From: Novipirellula aureliae
Lineage (GTDB): Bacteria > Planctomycetota > Planctomycetia > Pirellulales > Pirellulaceae
Length of the DNA stretch: 64,000 bases
NCBI RefSeq assembly: GCF_007860185.1
Contig: NZ_SJPY01000001.1
Span: 1,405,253 to 1,469,252, forward strand
Direction: 5' to 3'
Under the pieces are notes generated by a model, which was given only the letters and a program-made list of their open reading frames with translations, did no database searches and had not been told where the DNA came from. Below are positions 1 to 8,870 of this stretch, in pieces; position 1 is the stretch's first letter; the number at the start of each line of letters is the position of its first letter. The translations under genes and the position numbers were made by a program.

Positions 1-761
1 ACCGACTCGCTCACAATTATGGGCAGTCGATTGACGGGTTGCGATGGTTTTTGCGACTCGGGTTGCTCTTTGGGCATTGCAGCCAAAATTGCGTTTAAGG
101 CCCGCTGCCCTGAGGACCGTTTCTGCTGCTGCATCATCTGCTCGACTCGTGTCTTTAGATGCATCGCCAACTCTTCGACCGCCTCTTCGGGGACCTCTCC
201 CAAGCGACCAATCCGTCCGAGAGCATCGCTTTGGATGGCTGCGTCGAGACGCGGAATGATACGAGCGGCTTGAGCAGGTGAGATCGATGCGAGAACCAAT
301 GCTGCGGCTTGAGGATGCTCTTCCGACAACAACTTGACTAACAAATCATCTTCTGCGTCGCCAAGGAAAGCGAGCGGTGAGTTGGCCACCGAATCGGAAT
401 TGTTTGAACTTGCGGTCGTCGACGGAGAGGATCGCTTGACCACGTGACTTTGCTGTGCCGATGCCGAGGCATTGCTGAACGAAACCTCGTCGATCGGATT
501 CGCTTCGAAGGAGGACGATGCAGGATGTTCGACCATACCCTTAAACGAGGCCAAAGCACGCTGGCGTTCAAGCGGATCGACGTCCGACAACGTTGTCATC
601 GCACGGCGAAGGAGTTTCTTGGTTTCAGCATCGATACTGCCAATCAAGTTAGCTGAGACGGATGGCGGTAAACTGCTCAGCACAATCGCAACACGTCGAA
701 GATTGGCTTCCCGGTCGGCGGTTGCACTGTGACTTGCTGTGGGTGGTTGAGCGACATTCAT
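1..761 (-). CDS. fliG: Flagellar motor switch protein FliG (3' part cut by window edge)
   Basis: The open frame from an ATG at 761 runs off the left edge without a stop, giving about 253 residues. The middle segment has the FliG signature EEHPQAAALVLA followed by a region ending in IIPRLD, and the N-terminal part reads as a FliG_N-type helical domain (LRRVAIVLSSLPPSV). FliG couples the MS ring (FliF) to the C ring and carries torque from the stator; here it directly follows fliF, the usual order. The C-terminal torque-generating domain lies outside the window. A 171-bp spacer with one hairpin repeat separates it from fliF. An Ala/Ser-rich linker around residues 85-130 is longer than in enteric FliG. 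Confidence 0.9.
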   Translation of the reverse strand, partial: MNVAQPPTASHSATADREANLRRVAIVLSSLPPSVSANLIGSIDAETKKLLRRAMTTLSDVDPLERQRALASFKGMVEHPASSSFEANPIDEVSFSNASASAQQSHVVKRSSPSTTASSNNSDSVANSPLAFLGDAEDDLLVKLLSEEHPQAAALVLASISPAQAARIIPRLDAAIQSDALGRIGRLGEVPEEAVEELAMHLKTRVEQMMQQQKRSSGQRALNAILAAMPKEQPESQKPSQPVNRLPIIVSES

Positions 762-905
762 AGCAGCAGCAAATTCCAAAACAGATATTTGTGTGGAAGG
801 GATGCCTTCTATGTAAACGATAGACGTGAAAAAAAGAAAGAGCAGTCGCGGCGACTCTCCGAGACGGCGAGATAGTGGGTGCAAATCCAATCGGGTTTGG
901 GAGAC

Positions 906-935
906 AATTCGCGTCTCGCAAAGACGCGGCTACTA
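906..935 (+). repeat. Single hairpin-CTAC repeat; its tail contains the fliF stop codon
   Basis: Arms GCGTCT (911-916) and AGACGC (922-927) flank a 5-nt loop and are followed by GGCTACTAG. The last CTA (933-935) is the complement of the fliF stop codon TAG. The unit is a single diverged copy of the 41-bp element arrayed at 17427-17641. Confidence 0.7.
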
Positions 936-2582
936 GGCCGCATCAGCGACCCAGCTGCGAATAACGTTGGCAGCGACCTCGGGATTGTCTTCTACAATCT
1001 TGATCAATTCGTCTTTCAAACTGCCCCCTGTTATCTCCATCGTTTCCGTCTTCTCCGATTCCGGAACCCTATCCACAGGAGGTGACGGAAGTTCCAAACC
1101 AAAGCCTTCGTTGAATTCGCTCGGAACACTGTCTCCACCACTCTTGATCGCGGATCGAGCAACGAGAAGAGCAATCAGAGCCAAAAAGATCAACGCCATC
1201 GTTTGCCAATTTTGGGCCAACCACGTTAGCGCCAACTTGGCGGTCTCGGGTTCAGACACGTCGGCCAACGGTAGTGCGGGGTAATCCCAAACCTCCACAA
1301 GCTCAATCTTGCTCTCCCCCGCATTGACTTCCGGCAATAGAGGGATGACGGCCCGTTCGATTTTCGATTTCACTTCCTGTCGCATCTTTTCTAGATCCGC
1401 CGTTCGCATCGCAGGCACATCTGAAATATCCTTATCAGGATTGTCGCGGAGCCAGGCCTGGGGCCAGACATCGCTGTAATAGCTCTCTGGTAACCCAATC
1501 GAGGCACGCACTCGCTCGGTTCGCAGCGACGCGATACGAGAATTTTCGTATTGTTGGCCCGCCACCCCAACACTTTCTCGCTCATCCTCTTTCACTCGCG
1601 ATGTTTGAACGGTTTGCGATGGATCATCGATACTAGCGGATCGGTTCCCTACTCCGTTCGGGGACGCACCGGGGACGCCTTGGTTCATGGGGCGTGAGCT
1701 CTGCTCTTCAACCTTTTTCGATTTATCCTGCAGAGTCGTTCGCTCACTGTCATACTTCAACACCGTCTTTTCTACATCCATCGTCGGATCGATCTCGGCA
1801 TAAACCGATACGCTGAGGCCGGTTCCATAACCGATCAAGTGCTTACGGATTTTCTGTTCGTAAAACGCTTCCTCTTCCCGCCGCTTGGCCGCCAATGGGT
1901 CCGCGTCCTCGTTAAACAACGTCGAACCGTCGGAATTGGTGTCAATCACGGCGATATCATCATTACTCATCCCCGCATAAGAAGCTCGAATGAGATCCTT
2001 GATCTGCTCGATCCGTTGCTTCGATAGTGGCTGGGTTCCTTCGGGGGTGACCATCACACTAGCGGATTGTGGGCGTGCTCGGTTGAGACCAAACCGTTCC
2101 GCACGATCATACTCGACACTAGCGAATTTAATGTCGGGGAAGCGACTCAAATGGCCGCCAAGATCTTGCTCTTTGGCGTGCATCTCACGAGCAAGCCGCT
2201 GTTCACTCGATTCGAAAGGACTGGCGCTGTTGATCGCCGTTTGGGTGTTGGTGCGCAGCGAAAGCGGTAAAGATGCCGATTCTTCGATCGCCGCCAAATA
2301 GTCCGATCGCGATGCCTTTGGAATCCGGATACGGCGTCCTTCACGTTCCCAATCGTTCAAACCCGCATGGCTGAAGGCCAATTCGACCGCATCGATTTCG
2401 TTTTCACCAAGCACCCGTCCACCGAATAAAACCTCGTGACTGACCGAACCGTTACCGCGAACCAAGAAGCCAAGTCCGATCGCTATCGCCGCCACCAACA
2501 TGATCGTAATGACCCGCGATTGCATCGGCATCGCTTTAAGCGTTTCGCGAATTTGTTCGGTTGTTTGATTAACGAAGTTCAT
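933..2582 (-). CDS. fliF: Flagellar MS-ring protein FliF
   Basis: 549 aa, close to the usual FliF length. A hydrophobic segment at about residues 25-42 (IMLVAAIAIGLGFLV) and a second near residues 445-465 (ALIFLALIALLVA) are the two FliF membrane helices. Between them lies the periplasmic ring-building and beta-collar region, with a polar Ser/Gln/Gly-rich stretch at about 280-330 matching the variable loop. The C-terminal tail ends with SLKDELIKIVEDNPE and VIRSWV, the FliG-binding helix. FliF forms the inner-membrane MS ring on which the rotor and export gate assemble. ATG start at 2582; it sits between fliE and fliG in a minus-strand operon. Confidence 0.95.
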   Translation of the reverse strand: MNFVNQTTEQIRETLKAMPMQSRVITIMLVAAIAIGLGFLVRGNGSVSHEVLFGGRVLGENEIDAVELAFSHAGLNDWEREGRRIRIPKASRSDYLAAIEESASLPLSLRTNTQTAINSASPFESSEQRLAREMHAKEQDLGGHLSRFPDIKFASVEYDRAERFGLNRARPQSASVMVTPEGTQPLSKQRIEQIKDLIRASYAGMSNDDIAVIDTNSDGSTLFNEDADPLAAKRREEEAFYEQKIRKHLIGYGTGLSVSVYAEIDPTMDVEKTVLKYDSERTTLQDKSKKVEEQSSRPMNQGVPGASPNGVGNRSASIDDPSQTVQTSRVKEDERESVGVAGQQYENSRIASLRTERVRASIGLPESYYSDVWPQAWLRDNPDKDISDVPAMRTADLEKMRQEVKSKIERAVIPLLPEVNAGESKIELVEVWDYPALPLADVSEPETAKLALTWLAQNWQTMALIFLALIALLVARSAIKSGGDSVPSEFNEGFGLELPSPPVDRVPESEKTETMEITGGSLKDELIKIVEDNPEVAANVIRSWVADAA

Positions 2583-2645
2583 CGATGAATCGTGAGTTGG
2601 TGTAAGGGTCGCTCAGCTCTCTGAACGGAGCGATATTGTTGCAAT

Positions 2646-2969
2646 TTAGATTTGTATTTGTTGTACTTCTCGGTAGGCTTCAAGTAGCTTGTTGCGGACC
2701 TGCAACAACATACGAAACGCCAAATCGGCTTTCTGGACCGATGTCAGCACTTCGGCTTCATTCACATCGCCGCCCGTTAACAACGAATGAACCATCGAGT
2801 CGGCATTGGTTTGCATCGTGTTCACGTTCTTGACCTGATCCCCCATCAACTTGGCGAACGACCCCGCGTCGGAACTGAGAGCCGAAGCTCCGCCAGGTTT
2901 GATTGGCTGACCGTGAAGAAACGGATTGACGGGGCGCTGCGGCGGTTGGAAGGAAGGAATCGGTTTCAT
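2646..2969 (-). CDS. fliE: Flagellar hook-basal body adaptor FliE
   Basis: 107 aa, the normal size for FliE. The C-terminal half has the family pattern of a hydrophobic helix with DVNEAEVLTSVQKADLAF then LLQVRNKLLEAYREV, and the N-terminus is Pro-rich and disordered. FliE joins the MS ring and export gate to the proximal rod (FlgB). Position between flgC and fliF is the standard flgBC-fliEF order. ATG at 2969; 63 bp separate it from fliF. Confidence 0.93.
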   Translation of the reverse strand: MKPIPSFQPPQRPVNPFLHGQPIKPGGASALSSDAGSFAKLMGDQVKNVNTMQTNADSMVHSLLTGGDVNEAEVLTSVQKADLAFRMLLQVRNKLLEAYREVQQIQI

Positions 2970-3055
2970 GAATCAAAGCGTCTTTTGTCCGAAAAGGATG
3001 CTAGCCGTCAAAAAAAGGGCCTCCATAAAAGGGTCAGCCTCCTTTTCAGATGGTT

Positions 3056-3475
3056 TTATGCCAAAATGGACAGGGTTTCTCTCCCTAAATTCTTGCTGAT
3101 CTCCATCACTCCGACGTTCGCCTCGTACGCGCGAGTCGTTTCGAGTGCATCCACCATCTCCGTTGTCAAATCGATATTGGGGTATGCCACATAGCCTTTC
3201 CATTTCCCTTCTTCGATCGCCAGCGGATGGTTGGGTTGATAGCGGTAGAGTGGTTCCGAGTCATCGACCTTTATCTCGGACACCTTCACCCCCGAGGCTC
3301 CTGTTGTCGACAACGAATCATCGGTCTGAAAAACCACTTGCCGAGCTCGATAGGCACTAGGGTTTCCATCCTCGTCGGTCAGTGATGAGATGTTCGCGAT
3401 ATTGCCACTGATTGCGTTGAGGCGGGTTCGCTGTGCCACGAGAGCGGAGGTGCTGATGTCGAGAGAACTTAACAT
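3056..3475 (-). CDS. flgC: Flagellar proximal rod protein FlgC
   Basis: 139 aa. The N-terminal LDISTSALVAQRTRLNAIS and the following NIAN motif are the flagellar rod/hook signature, and the C-terminal EMVDALETTRAYEANVGVM is the matching C-terminal coiled-coil motif. FlgC is one of the proximal rod subunits exported through the flagellar type III apparatus. ATG at 3475, 5 bp after the flgB stop, so almost certainly co-translated with flgB. Confidence 0.95.
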   Translation of the reverse strand: MLSSLDISTSALVAQRTRLNAISGNIANISSLTDEDGNPSAYRARQVVFQTDDSLSTTGASGVKVSEIKVDDSEPLYRYQPNHPLAIEEGKWKGYVAYPNIDLTTEMVDALETTRAYEANVGVMEISKNLGRETLSILA

Positions 3476-3480
3476 GTTTC

Positions 3481-3885
3481 TTATGCCCTTTCGGTGATTG
3501 CTGCGCGAAGCAAAGCAAATTGGCTTCGCATCGTCGTTATCGCTAAACTGTGCAGATGTTGGTTCTTTGAGATATTCATAATTTGGTTTTCCATCGAAAC
3601 ATCGTTCCCGTCATGGAACACCACCTGCTCGGTCGCCGCTCGTGGTCCCGCAAACAAATCGTCTCGAGTGACTGGCCCCACTCGGCCAGCTGCATTCGCG
3701 ACTTTCGAATTGTGTACCGATTCGGCGAGCGCGTTTTGGAACTCATCAACATCCAAGTCTCGCGACCGATAACCAGGCGTATCCATATTCGCCAAATTGC
3801 CAGCGAGCAATTCGTGTCTTTTTTGTGCAAACGAGAGCGATTGTTCGAGAGCCGGAATCGTGCTCGATTGAAAGATGCCTAACAT
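3481..3885 (-). CDS. flgB: Flagellar proximal rod protein FlgB
   Basis: 134 aa from the ATG at 3885. The frame stays open to 3969, but the family N-terminus (SSTIPALEQSLSFAQKRHE followed by LLAGNLANMDTPGYRSRD) begins at this ATG and the upstream gene ends 2 nt before it, so the short start is preferred. The C-terminus has the expected NISKNQHLHSLAITTMR helix. FlgB is the rod subunit next to FliE. Confidence 0.94.
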   Translation of the reverse strand: MLGIFQSSTIPALEQSLSFAQKRHELLAGNLANMDTPGYRSRDLDVDEFQNALAESVHNSKVANAAGRVGPVTRDDLFAGPRAATEQVVFHDGNDVSMENQIMNISKNQHLHSLAITTMRSQFALLRAAITERA

Positions 3886-3887
3886 GT

Positions 3888-4313
3888 TTATGCCGCCATT
3901 CGTGATGCGCCTGCTTGAGGACGAAACGCGACCGTTGCGGCAACGCCTCCTTGAGGACAATTCTGCCAACGCACTTTCGCACCAAGGGCCGCCGCCGCGA
4001 ACGGAATCGTTGTATGACGTTCCTCGAGCGCAGGGCCTGAATCAGCAATCTCCAATTCGACGCCGGTTGCCGAATCGACCGCCGTTATCATCAACTCTCC
4101 CCCCTTGCTCCCCATGTGCTCAATCGCTTGGCCAACCATGTTGCGAACCAGATCCGCGATTTTCTCGCCATCGCCGGGAACCGGCAGTTCGGGTTCAACG
4201 TCCACCTCAACGCAAATCGGTGACGAATGTTGGGTTAACAAGGCACACGACACCGTTTCTACAAGAATGGCTAAAGATTGACATGCTTTTGGGTCGATCC
4301 AATGATGTGACAC
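3888..4313 (-). CDS. Histidine-kinase-type ATPase-fold protein at head of flagellar operon
   Basis: 141 aa with a GTG start (4313); no in-frame ATG lies near the N-terminus. The sequence looks like a degenerate HATPase_c domain: an N-box-like helix (KIADLVRNMVGQAIEHM, with Gln where the catalytic Asn normally sits), a G1-like ELEIADSGPALEE, and a C-terminal GGVAATVAF strand where G2 and the last strand would be. No phosphoacceptor H-box is visible. The stop is 2 nt before flgB, so it is the first gene of the flagellar operon as seen here. Possible roles are an anti-sigma or kinase-like regulator of flagellar gene expression, or a vestigial kinase. Function is inferred from fold pattern and position only. 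Confidence 0.6.
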   Translation of the reverse strand: MSHHWIDPKACQSLAILVETVSCALLTQHSSPICVEVDVEPELPVPGDGEKIADLVRNMVGQAIEHMGSKGGELMITAVDSATGVELEIADSGPALEERHTTIPFAAAALGAKVRWQNCPQGGVAATVAFRPQAGASRMAA

Positions 4314-4534
4314 GATAGGCTCCCGCGATCATCTTGTTTGCAGAGAAAAATTCAAACGCTGCTCCGCTGATAGCGAATAGAGAAGTCTCAACGCAATACG
4401 AGTTTGCCGCACCCTTGCAGGACGCAGCCCCCCCCCTTAAGGACGCTCCAGCATCCACCATTGGTTTCGAACCATTTCGTGCTGTTTTTTGCGTCAGCCC
4501 CGCGGTACAAACCATCCATTCGGACAAAAACGAA

Positions 4535-4570
4535 AAAACCCTGTGTTTTACTAGTAAAACACAGGGTTTT
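4535..4570 (-). terminator. Perfect 36-bp palindromic terminator after tRNA-Pro
   Basis: A perfect inverted repeat (arms AAAACCCTGTGTTTTACT and its complement, centre between 4552 and 4553) lies 6 nt past the tRNA 3' end. Read on the minus strand the GC core is followed by a T-run (4533-4538), as in intrinsic terminators. The symmetric A/T flanks could make it work in both directions. Confidence 0.85.
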
Positions 4571-4576
4571 CGTTGA

Positions 4577-4651
4577 TCGGGGCGACATGATTCGAACATG
4601 CGACCTCCTGGTCCCAAACCAGGCGCTCTAGCCAGGCTGAGCTACGCCCCG
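4577..4651 (-). tRNA. tRNA-Pro (anticodon TGG)
   Basis: A full cloverleaf can be drawn: acceptor arms CGGGGCG/CGCCCCG (7 of 7 pairs), D-arm GCTC/GAGC, anticodon stem CCTGG/CCAGG with loop TTTGGGA (anticodon TGG), and T-arm GCATG-TTCGAAT-CATGT. The discriminator base is A and is followed by TCA, so the 3' CCA is not encoded. It stands alone between the flagellar operon and a secreted protein gene and has its own terminator. Confidence 0.95.
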
Positions 4652-4909
4652 TTGGTGAGCATTTTTAATGCCCTCCATCCTCTTTGTCCGCACAGATTAA
4701 CGGACGAATCGATTTTGCGAAAGGTTCACTTCGCATCCAAAAATGATATTTTTTCAAGATCTTTGGTTTTTCTGCCCGGTTTCTCCAACAGAACCGTAAA
4801 ACGGTGGCGAACCGTGATACCGTTTCTCTTGTATGATCTTCATATCGTCTGGTCAAAGCCTTTTCCAGACTAATTTTTTTCCGCTTGTTCCTAATTGTTT
4901 GGTTTTTTA

Positions 4910-6295
4910 ATGAATCGTCGGCTCTTTATTTGGTCCACCGTTTTTCCCCTGTTGTGTTCGGGGGCCCTCGGACTCTTTGACTCCCATTCGGCGGTTGCGA
5001 TGCCGCAAGTGACCGAACAGCCACTAAAGATCGTCTCGCCAGCTGAGAACGAACAGCCACTAAAGATCGTTTCGCCAGCTGAGAACGATCCGAGTGATAA
5101 CGCTGAACAGGACGATGATTTGCAAGGCGGGGATCTGGAGCAACCGATTGAGATCGAATCGCCGGCGATAGAGGAATCCGGGCAACCCGCTGCCCCCGCC
5201 ATTTCTTCCGTTCCCACGACCGAAGAAGGCAAGGCGGCGAAGGCCGCTTTTGAAAATGCCGAAGTTCGACTTCGCAGTTCCGTGCTGAAGATGCGTGAAA
5301 TTCATATTCGCTATATGAATGGAGAAGATCGAACACCGCAAGCTCTCGAGCAGTATCGGCAGGAAAGAATCAATGCTCGCCAATTGATGGAAGAGGTTTT
5401 TGAAGCGGCCTACAACCTGCTATTTTATGTCCCCGATTCAGATGCCGCCCAGTTCGTTTTGACAATGGTTCAACATGAGTACGATAAAACAAATTACTCC
5501 GAACGGACCATGCGTGCCGGTTCCTTGCTTCTTGACCTGAACTTCAATCAGGCGTTCTTGTTCCAAGCCGTTGCACGGTCATCGGTTTGTTGTGGCGACT
5601 TTGAGATAGCCAGAAAAATCTATGAGTACATGAACCCTGAAGCATTGGAGGATCTAGACAAACGCTTTCTCTATCAAATGGACATTCTTGAGAGTCAATG
5701 GAAAGAGGAACTCGAGCAACGCAAAATCGATGAACAAAGCGAACTGCCCCGCGTGCATATCAAAACAACCAAGGGTGACATCGTTGTCGAGTTGTTCCTG
5801 AATGAAGCGCCCTCGGCGGTCGCCAACTTCATCAAGTTGGTTGAAGAAGGCTATTACGACGGATTGGATTTCCATCAGGTACTGGACGATTTATTGGCGC
5901 TAACGGGTGACGAAACCGGTCAAGGTTCGGGCAACACGGGGCAATTCTTGGTCGACGAACACACTCGTGAAAACGCTCGCAATGCGTTCCGTGGATCGTT
6001 AGCGATGGCAAAAATGCCTATGGGGGATGGTGAGTTTGTTGAAAACAGTGCAAGTAGTCAATTTGCGATCTTCTTTACTCCCTTGCCTTTCGTGAGCGAA
6101 AATCAAACGGTCTTCGGCCGAGTGATTGAGGGAATGGATTTGCTTACAGAAATTCGCCGGGTCGATCCTTCGAAGGAGAAAAAGAAAGGCGAAATCATTA
6201 TGCCACCCGACCGAATCATTGAAACAGAAGTCATCCGCAAACCTGATTCGATGCCTGAGCCCGTTTATGTTGAGACGGATAACGGAAAGTACTAA
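4910..6295 (+). CDS. Secreted cyclophilin-like peptidyl-prolyl isomerase
   Basis: 461 aa from ATG 4910 (a TTG at 4895 is also in frame). The N-terminus has a signal peptide (MNRRLFIWSTVFPLLCSGALG). A duplicated 12-residue segment (EQPLKIVSPAEN) follows, then a Glu/Pro-rich linker, a helical region, and a C-terminal cyclophilin domain at about residues 280-440 (VHIKTTKGDIVVELF; APSAVANFIKLVEEGYYDG; SSQFAIFFTPLPF). The catalytic-loop FHRV is FHQV here and the usual FMIQGGDP block is replaced by LLALTGDE, so isomerase activity is doubtful. Probably periplasmic. It stands alone, convergent with the GMC oxidoreductase gene. Confidence 0.85.
   Translation: MNRRLFIWSTVFPLLCSGALGLFDSHSAVAMPQVTEQPLKIVSPAENEQPLKIVSPAENDPSDNAEQDDDLQGGDLEQPIEIESPAIEESGQPAAPAISSVPTTEEGKAAKAAFENAEVRLRSSVLKMREIHIRYMNGEDRTPQALEQYRQERINARQLMEEVFEAAYNLLFYVPDSDAAQFVLTMVQHEYDKTNYSERTMRAGSLLLDLNFNQAFLFQAVARSSVCCGDFEIARKIYEYMNPEALEDLDKRFLYQMDILESQWKEELEQRKIDEQSELPRVHIKTTKGDIVVELFLNEAPSAVANFIKLVEEGYYDGLDFHQVLDDLLALTGDETGQGSGNTGQFLVDEHTRENARNAFRGSLAMAKMPMGDGEFVENSASSQFAIFFTPLPFVSENQTVFGRVIEGMDLLTEIRRVDPSKEKKKGEIIMPPDRIIETEVIRKPDSMPEPVYVETDNGKY
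5015..5086 (+). repeat. 36-bp in-frame tandem duplication inside the cyclophilin gene
   Basis: Two adjacent 36-bp copies (5015-5050 and 5051-5086) differ by one base and encode EQPLKIVSPAEN twice, just after the signal peptide. In-frame and near-identical, so probably a recent duplication. Confidence 0.9.
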
Positions 6296-6358
6296 GGCGA
6301 CCATCGCTGGAAAATATCATCAAACGACAAGGCAACGGCTCACGCCCCCCCGGATCGG

Positions 6359-8653
6359 CTAGGGCCGACACTCCAACATTCGTCTCGCCGCCAAGGTTGC
6401 CAATGCCTTGAGCGTCAACTGAGGGTTGATTTCACAGCCAGCAGGAAAGATCGATGAATCGGCGACCGTTAGATTGCTAATCAACTCACCACCATCCGTC
6501 TTCATCCGAAACGTTTCAGGATCGACGACATCGCCGAGCGAGGCACCGCCCTGTGGGTGTGTCGTTAACAAGTTGACAAACGCTGGACCACGGCGACGTA
6601 TTTGAGCGAGTGCCCATTCGAAGTCGTCCATCGTTCGAATACAAGCTGGCCGGCCAAAACGCATTAAAATTGCTTTGGTCGGCAAATGCAAGGTAACCCC
6701 ATCGTCCGGCTTGGCCGCCGCAAAATAGATCCTTGCGATCCGCCGCATGCCACGAAGCAGCATTTCGAATTCTTCACAATCAAATTCCAAATGAAAGTCG
6801 CCACAGCAATCCACATAGTTGGTTGGGCGAACCTTGGTTGGAACCACAATCCCCGACATCGACAAGTGGTTGAACTTTCGCATCACATTTGCGAACTCCG
6901 AAAACCATCCAGTCAACGCCAAGGCGACCGTCCCAGGAAAATGGAACCAATTCTCGAGCGCTGGCTCCTCCACCATTTTGCCATTCTCCATAATATTCCG
7001 GCGGTCCACCAAAAAGCACTGGGTCACTCCTGGCTCAGGTCGCTCGCTGTTTGATGGCCAAATCGGCTTGTCAAACATTGCATACATCGCCGTGCCGATA
7101 TTCGCCGTCAAACGTTTCCCGAGGTGTTGATTGGAGAGTCCAACACGAGAAAGACTATGGCTTAGCAAGCGATTCGTTTCCCCGATCCCCGCTGCCACGA
7201 CGAACTGATCCGCTTGGATTGTCGAATGCGTCGAGCAACCCGATTCTTCTTTCCGGCAAACCTCGACGCCAGCGACTTGAAGCGATCCCGCTTCGTCTCG
7301 AGTGATTTGCAAACGCCTGGCTTCGGTTCGGTAGGAAACATCAGCCGGCAGCGGTGCATTCATCGCGGCGGTCAAAAAGCTGTTGCTCTGGCCCGGTTGG
7401 TAGGGATGAATACCACCAATATGGTCACCGAAACTGTCGACCGAATTATCACTACCACAACCCGAGCATTCTCGCCGCATCGCGACGGGCAATGGTTGAA
7501 CATGTTCGCCAAGAGCGTGGCAGCCTTCAGCGAATCGCATGCTGCGGTCGCTAATTTGCGATTCGGTGACCTCCGTGTTGACGCCAAGTTCGCAGCAAAT
7601 CAGTTGCATCAACCCCGAAAACTCGGCATAAGAAACGCCGCTCGGTTGACGCTGATTCCATGATTGGTAGACCGACTCTAAGATCGGCAGGTGAATGGCA
7701 TTGTTGACATACGGTCCGCCACCAAAAACCCTCGCTTGACAAACGTTGACCGTTTGCTTGGGAGGAATTTTCTTTCGCAGGGCTGGAATAGCGAGTTGAA
7801 GTTTCGAGCGAACCTTTCCAAGCCCGCCTGCAATTTGGCCAGCTCCGTCCTTGTAGAGTCGATACAAAACTTGATCGCTGCGGGGTGGTGAAAGACAAGT
7901 GGATCCGTCGGGCTGAGGCAGTTTTTGAATCAAACCATCGGGGCTGATGAAATCTCCAACATCAACAATCAGGACACGAAGCCCTGCGCGGGTAGCCCTC
8001 TCCGCTACCGTCGCTCCTCCGGCTCCGCTGCCAATAATACAGACATCGTAGTGATTCGATAGATCCGCCAACGGTGGCGCGGGCACCGAGACAAGCGAGG
8101 TGGAGGATTCGCATTGTTTCGACCATCCGCCACCAATCCATTCTCGAGCTGGCGTACGAGAATGGATGACCAATCGCCCGAGCATCGTGATACCGCTTAT
8201 CGCAGTGTGTAGCAAATGATCTTCACACCACTCGATCCTCGGCAACGATCCACTTTGGCAATGCGTTTCACCTTGGTTGAGGACTTCACGAAGCCGACGG
8301 TGCGAAAGCTTGTGCAGTTGGTGTCCGGTGTGCTTGATACTGTAGACGTTTAGCCATAACAATGCGACGTTGATGCCTTGCTGCAACCTCTTGGGAAGAT
8401 GATCAGCATAGATCAGGACCTCACGAGCAACCGTGCAGGCGTCGTCGCCTTGATGGCCGCACCACAATGAATCGATTTGCGCCGAGATGATCGCAACGAG
8501 TGTGGGGAAACGTTTGGTACGAACCTTTCCTAATGGGTCTTCCGCGATCTGTGTTTCAGACGCCCCGAGCCCGAAAGGCAAAAGTCCAGCAGCGGTGGCA
8601 GTCTTGAAGAAATCACGACGCGAAAAAGTTTCGAGTCCAGAGAAGTCCAGCAT
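6359..8653 (-). CDS. Tat-exported GMC-family FAD oxidoreductase
   Basis: 764 aa, ATG at 8653. The N-terminus has a twin-arginine signal (SRRDFFKTATAAGLLPFG). Residues of about 50-170 form a helical domain resembling the small-subunit-like region seen in gluconate-dehydrogenase-type systems. The FAD-binding Rossmann motif YDVCIIGSGAGGATVAERA is at about 205-225. The C-terminus has the GMC signature NLTVADSSIFPAGCEINPQLT with LTTHPQGGASLGD before it, giving the His/Asn active-site pair region. It probably oxidises an alcohol or sugar in the periplasm; the substrate cannot be told. No cytochrome partner gene is adjacent. Confidence 0.87.
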   Translation of the reverse strand: MLDFSGLETFSRRDFFKTATAAGLLPFGLGASETQIAEDPLGKVRTKRFPTLVAIISAQIDSLWCGHQGDDACTVAREVLIYADHLPKRLQQGINVALLWLNVYSIKHTGHQLHKLSHRRLREVLNQGETHCQSGSLPRIEWCEDHLLHTAISGITMLGRLVIHSRTPAREWIGGGWSKQCESSTSLVSVPAPPLADLSNHYDVCIIGSGAGGATVAERATRAGLRVLIVDVGDFISPDGLIQKLPQPDGSTCLSPPRSDQVLYRLYKDGAGQIAGGLGKVRSKLQLAIPALRKKIPPKQTVNVCQARVFGGGPYVNNAIHLPILESVYQSWNQRQPSGVSYAEFSGLMQLICCELGVNTEVTESQISDRSMRFAEGCHALGEHVQPLPVAMRRECSGCGSDNSVDSFGDHIGGIHPYQPGQSNSFLTAAMNAPLPADVSYRTEARRLQITRDEAGSLQVAGVEVCRKEESGCSTHSTIQADQFVVAAGIGETNRLLSHSLSRVGLSNQHLGKRLTANIGTAMYAMFDKPIWPSNSERPEPGVTQCFLVDRRNIMENGKMVEEPALENWFHFPGTVALALTGWFSEFANVMRKFNHLSMSGIVVPTKVRPTNYVDCCGDFHLEFDCEEFEMLLRGMRRIARIYFAAAKPDDGVTLHLPTKAILMRFGRPACIRTMDDFEWALAQIRRRGPAFVNLLTTHPQGGASLGDVVDPETFRMKTDGGELISNLTVADSSIFPAGCEINPQLTLKALATLAARRMLECRP

Positions 8654-8675
8654 CCTTGCTCTATCCCGGGTTAAG

Positions 8676-8736
8676 GTGGCCTAGGCTTCTAGCCTGGGTA
8701 TTCAAGTATTCCCAAGCTGGAAGCCTAGGCTACGTT
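8676..8736. repeat. Inverted pair of AGGCT-hairpin repeats
   Basis: CCTAGGCTTCTAGCCTGGG and, 10 nt later, the opposite-strand relative CCAAGCTGGAAGCCTAGGC then TACG. Both belong to the element arrayed at 13.6 kb and 50.3 kb. They lie in the 217-bp spacer between rlmKL and the GMC gene; no other feature is seen there. Confidence 0.8.
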
Positions 8737-8870
8737 TTCTGTGCGCAGCCGCCAAATCAGCGCTCCATCTCTATCGGCATCCTCCTGGTTTCCCGAAAAT
8801 GAAAGCGTTGGTTTTTGAGCTTTGCAACCATTATCGCGGCGTCCGGTAACGAATGTAACGATTAGAGGGA

